Shown piece by piece: positions 5,094 through 5,874 of a stretch of 5,874 nucleotides of DNA. Made by a program: the position numbers and the translations under genes. Under the pieces are notes generated by a model that was not told where the DNA came from, did not search any database, and saw only the letters and a list, made by a program, of their open reading frames with translations. Position 1 is the stretch's first letter, and every line of letters starts with the position of its first letter. The stretch is from JBJXGC01 sp046154545 (lineage in GTDB: Bacteria; Chloroflexota; Dehalococcoidia; Tepidiformales; Tepidiformaceae), in contig JBJXGC010000159.1 of the NCBI GenBank assembly GCA_046154545.1, positions 1 through 5,874 on the forward strand, read 5' to 3'.

Positions 5094-5474
5094 GTGGGGT
5101 ATAACTATCGGAACTGGATAGAGCTGGCGCGGGGAGAACTCCAGCAAGCGGGCTTCGCCATGGAAACCGGCGGGTATCATTTCGTCGCCTTTCTCGCGCA
5201 GCAGGCGGCCGAGCAGGCGCTCAAAGGGCTATGGCTCTTCCGCGGCGATGGGCTCCCTCCCCGGTCGCACAACCTGGTCGAGTTGGCCCGCGCACTGAAC
5301 GCTCCTGAAGAAACGATCGATGCCTGCGCCCGGTTGGGGCCACACTACATGGCGAGCCGCTATCCTGATGTCGCGGAAGGCAACCCGGCCGATAACTACA
5401 CGCGGACGTTGGCCAGCGCACTCCTTCACGACGGAACAGCGATCTTTCAGTGGTGCACCGGCCAGGCAACCTAG
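5094..5474 (+). CDS. HEPN-domain protein, first gene of a HEPN/MNT pair
   Basis: This 126-residue all-helical protein matches the HEPN family (PF05168 type). The signature parts are NWIELARGELQQAGFAMETG (7-26), the strongly conserved FLAQQAAEQALKGLWLFRG (33-51), PPRSHNLVELARAL (55-68), and ASRYPDV near 87-93. HEPN domains are often RNases or substrate-binding partners of nucleotidyltransferases. The RX4-6H ribonuclease motif of toxic HEPN proteins is not evident; the nearest candidates are R80-x3-H84 and R50-x8-H59. RNase activity is therefore uncertain. The GTG at 5094 gives the usual N-terminus, and no better upstream start is seen. The nucleotidyltransferase gene follows after 37 bases on the same strand, so the two are probably one operon. 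It may be a toxin, or the partner in an adenylylation-type system. Confidence 0.88.
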   Translation: MGYNYRNWIELARGELQQAGFAMETGGYHFVAFLAQQAAEQALKGLWLFRGDGLPPRSHNLVELARALNAPEETIDACARLGPHYMASRYPDVAEGNPADNYTRTLASALLHDGTAIFQWCTGQAT

Positions 5475-5496
5475 GTGAACGGTACCCGAGGACATC

Positions 5497-5505
5497 GGAG
5501 AGAGG
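5497..5505 (+). promoter_or_regulatory. Ribosome binding site of the MNT gene
   Basis: GGAGAGAGG ends six bases before the GTG at 5512. The other nearby GTGs (5475, 5505) are out of frame, and an in-frame TGA occurs at 5476, so this site fixes the start. Confidence 0.65.
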
Positions 5506-5511
5506 TGTTTC

Positions 5512-5874
5512 GTGGCACTCAAGCCAGTCGCCGTAGCCCGCGCTGAGGCCGACGCAGAGCAACGCGAGACGCTGGCTGCCGTGCGGCGCCTGGCCGGCCG
5601 CTGCCGTGACGAGCTGGGAGCCACGCAGGTCTACCTCTACGGCTCACGCGCCCGAGACGATTGGCACCGGGGAAGCGACTGCGACGTCCTGGTACTGAGC
5701 GCGCGGTTCTCGGGGATGAAGCTTTGGGAGAGCTGGCAGCTGATTGAACCGCTCTGGGACGGGCCGGTCTCGCTCCAGCCGGTGGGGCTGACCCCGGACG
5801 AGTTCGAGAACGCCCGGGGCAAGGGTGGGCTGGTCGATATGGCGCTCGCCGACGGTGTGATAGCGCAGCTCGAC
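5512..5874 (+). CDS. Minimal nucleotidyltransferase (MNT), partner of the HEPN gene; C-terminus cut by right edge
   Basis: A GTG start opens 121 codons with no stop before the edge. The protein carries VYLYGSRARDDWHRGSDCDVLVL at about residues 40-62, a perfect GS-x10-DxD motif: G44, S45, D56 and D58. This is the metal- and NTP-binding site of DNA polymerase beta-type minimal nucleotidyltransferases. The later FSGMKLWESWQLIEPLWDGPVSLQPVGLTPDEFE segment resembles a subgroup that usually has an acidic residue in an LEP motif, the likely third carboxylate; here it reads LQP (Q89). ALADGVI near the end resembles the usual C-terminus, so few residues are missing. In studied HEPN/MNT pairs the MNT protein acts as antitoxin, some by adding AMP to a HEPN tyrosine. 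Whether this copy is active is open. It follows the HEPN gene by 37 bases with its own ribosome binding site. Confidence 0.9.
   Translation, partial: MALKPVAVARAEADAEQRETLAAVRRLAGRCRDELGATQVYLYGSRARDDWHRGSDCDVLVLSARFSGMKLWESWQLIEPLWDGPVSLQPVGLTPDEFENARGKGGLVDMALADGVIAQLD

Overview
This is a GC-rich bacterial chromosomal window with mixed gene orientation. Several start codons sit directly behind a -10-like TANNNT box with no Shine-Dalgarno, and there is a SelB-type selenocysteine elongation factor, two toxin-antitoxin-type modules and a luciferase-like flavin oxidoreductase. The protein style and base composition would fit a high-GC Chloroflexota (Thermomicrobia/Sphaerobacter-like) or a related Terrabacteria lineage. 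That placement is inference from memory of protein families; no taxonomic marker is present.

Layout. Minus strand, 1-1434: the start of selB (cut by the left edge), preceded in transcription order by vapC, vapB and a second, frameshifted copy of vapB. The order of transcription is vapB' (broken), vapB, vapC, selB. The two vapB copies share about 130 bases, including the promoter box, and nearly all their differences are silent. Plus strand, 1551-3578: a 675-residue protein joining a five-bladed tachylectin-2-like beta-propeller to a domain resembling the large subunit of N,N-dimethylformamidase. The residues expected to bind iron and catalyse hydrolysis appear to be present. A 145-base convergent intergenic region follows, with a perfect 11-bp inverted repeat enclosing an 8-bp GC-rich hairpin. 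Minus strand, 3723-4946: an LLM-class (bacterial luciferase-like) flavin-dependent oxidoreductase with a clear ribosome binding site and a palindromic candidate operator upstream. Plus strand, 5094-5874: a HEPN-domain protein followed by a minimal nucleotidyltransferase (MNT), a two-gene arrangement of the HEPN/MNT type; the second gene runs off the right edge almost at its natural end.

How the genes fit together. VapB/VapC is expected to be a self-regulated toxin-antitoxin operon, and HEPN/MNT another toxin-antitoxin or stress module. SelB is a housekeeping translation factor for UGA-selenocysteine decoding and has its own promoter box. The propeller-amidohydrolase and the LLM oxidoreductase face each other and are not an operon; both belong to families that often act on unusual organic nitrogen or xenobiotic substrates, but no joint pathway can be shown here. 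The most notable items are the propeller-amidohydrolase fusion, the silent-site-diverged tandem vapB pair with one broken copy, the HEPN/MNT pair with non-canonical active-site residues, and the repeated use of apparently leaderless starts.
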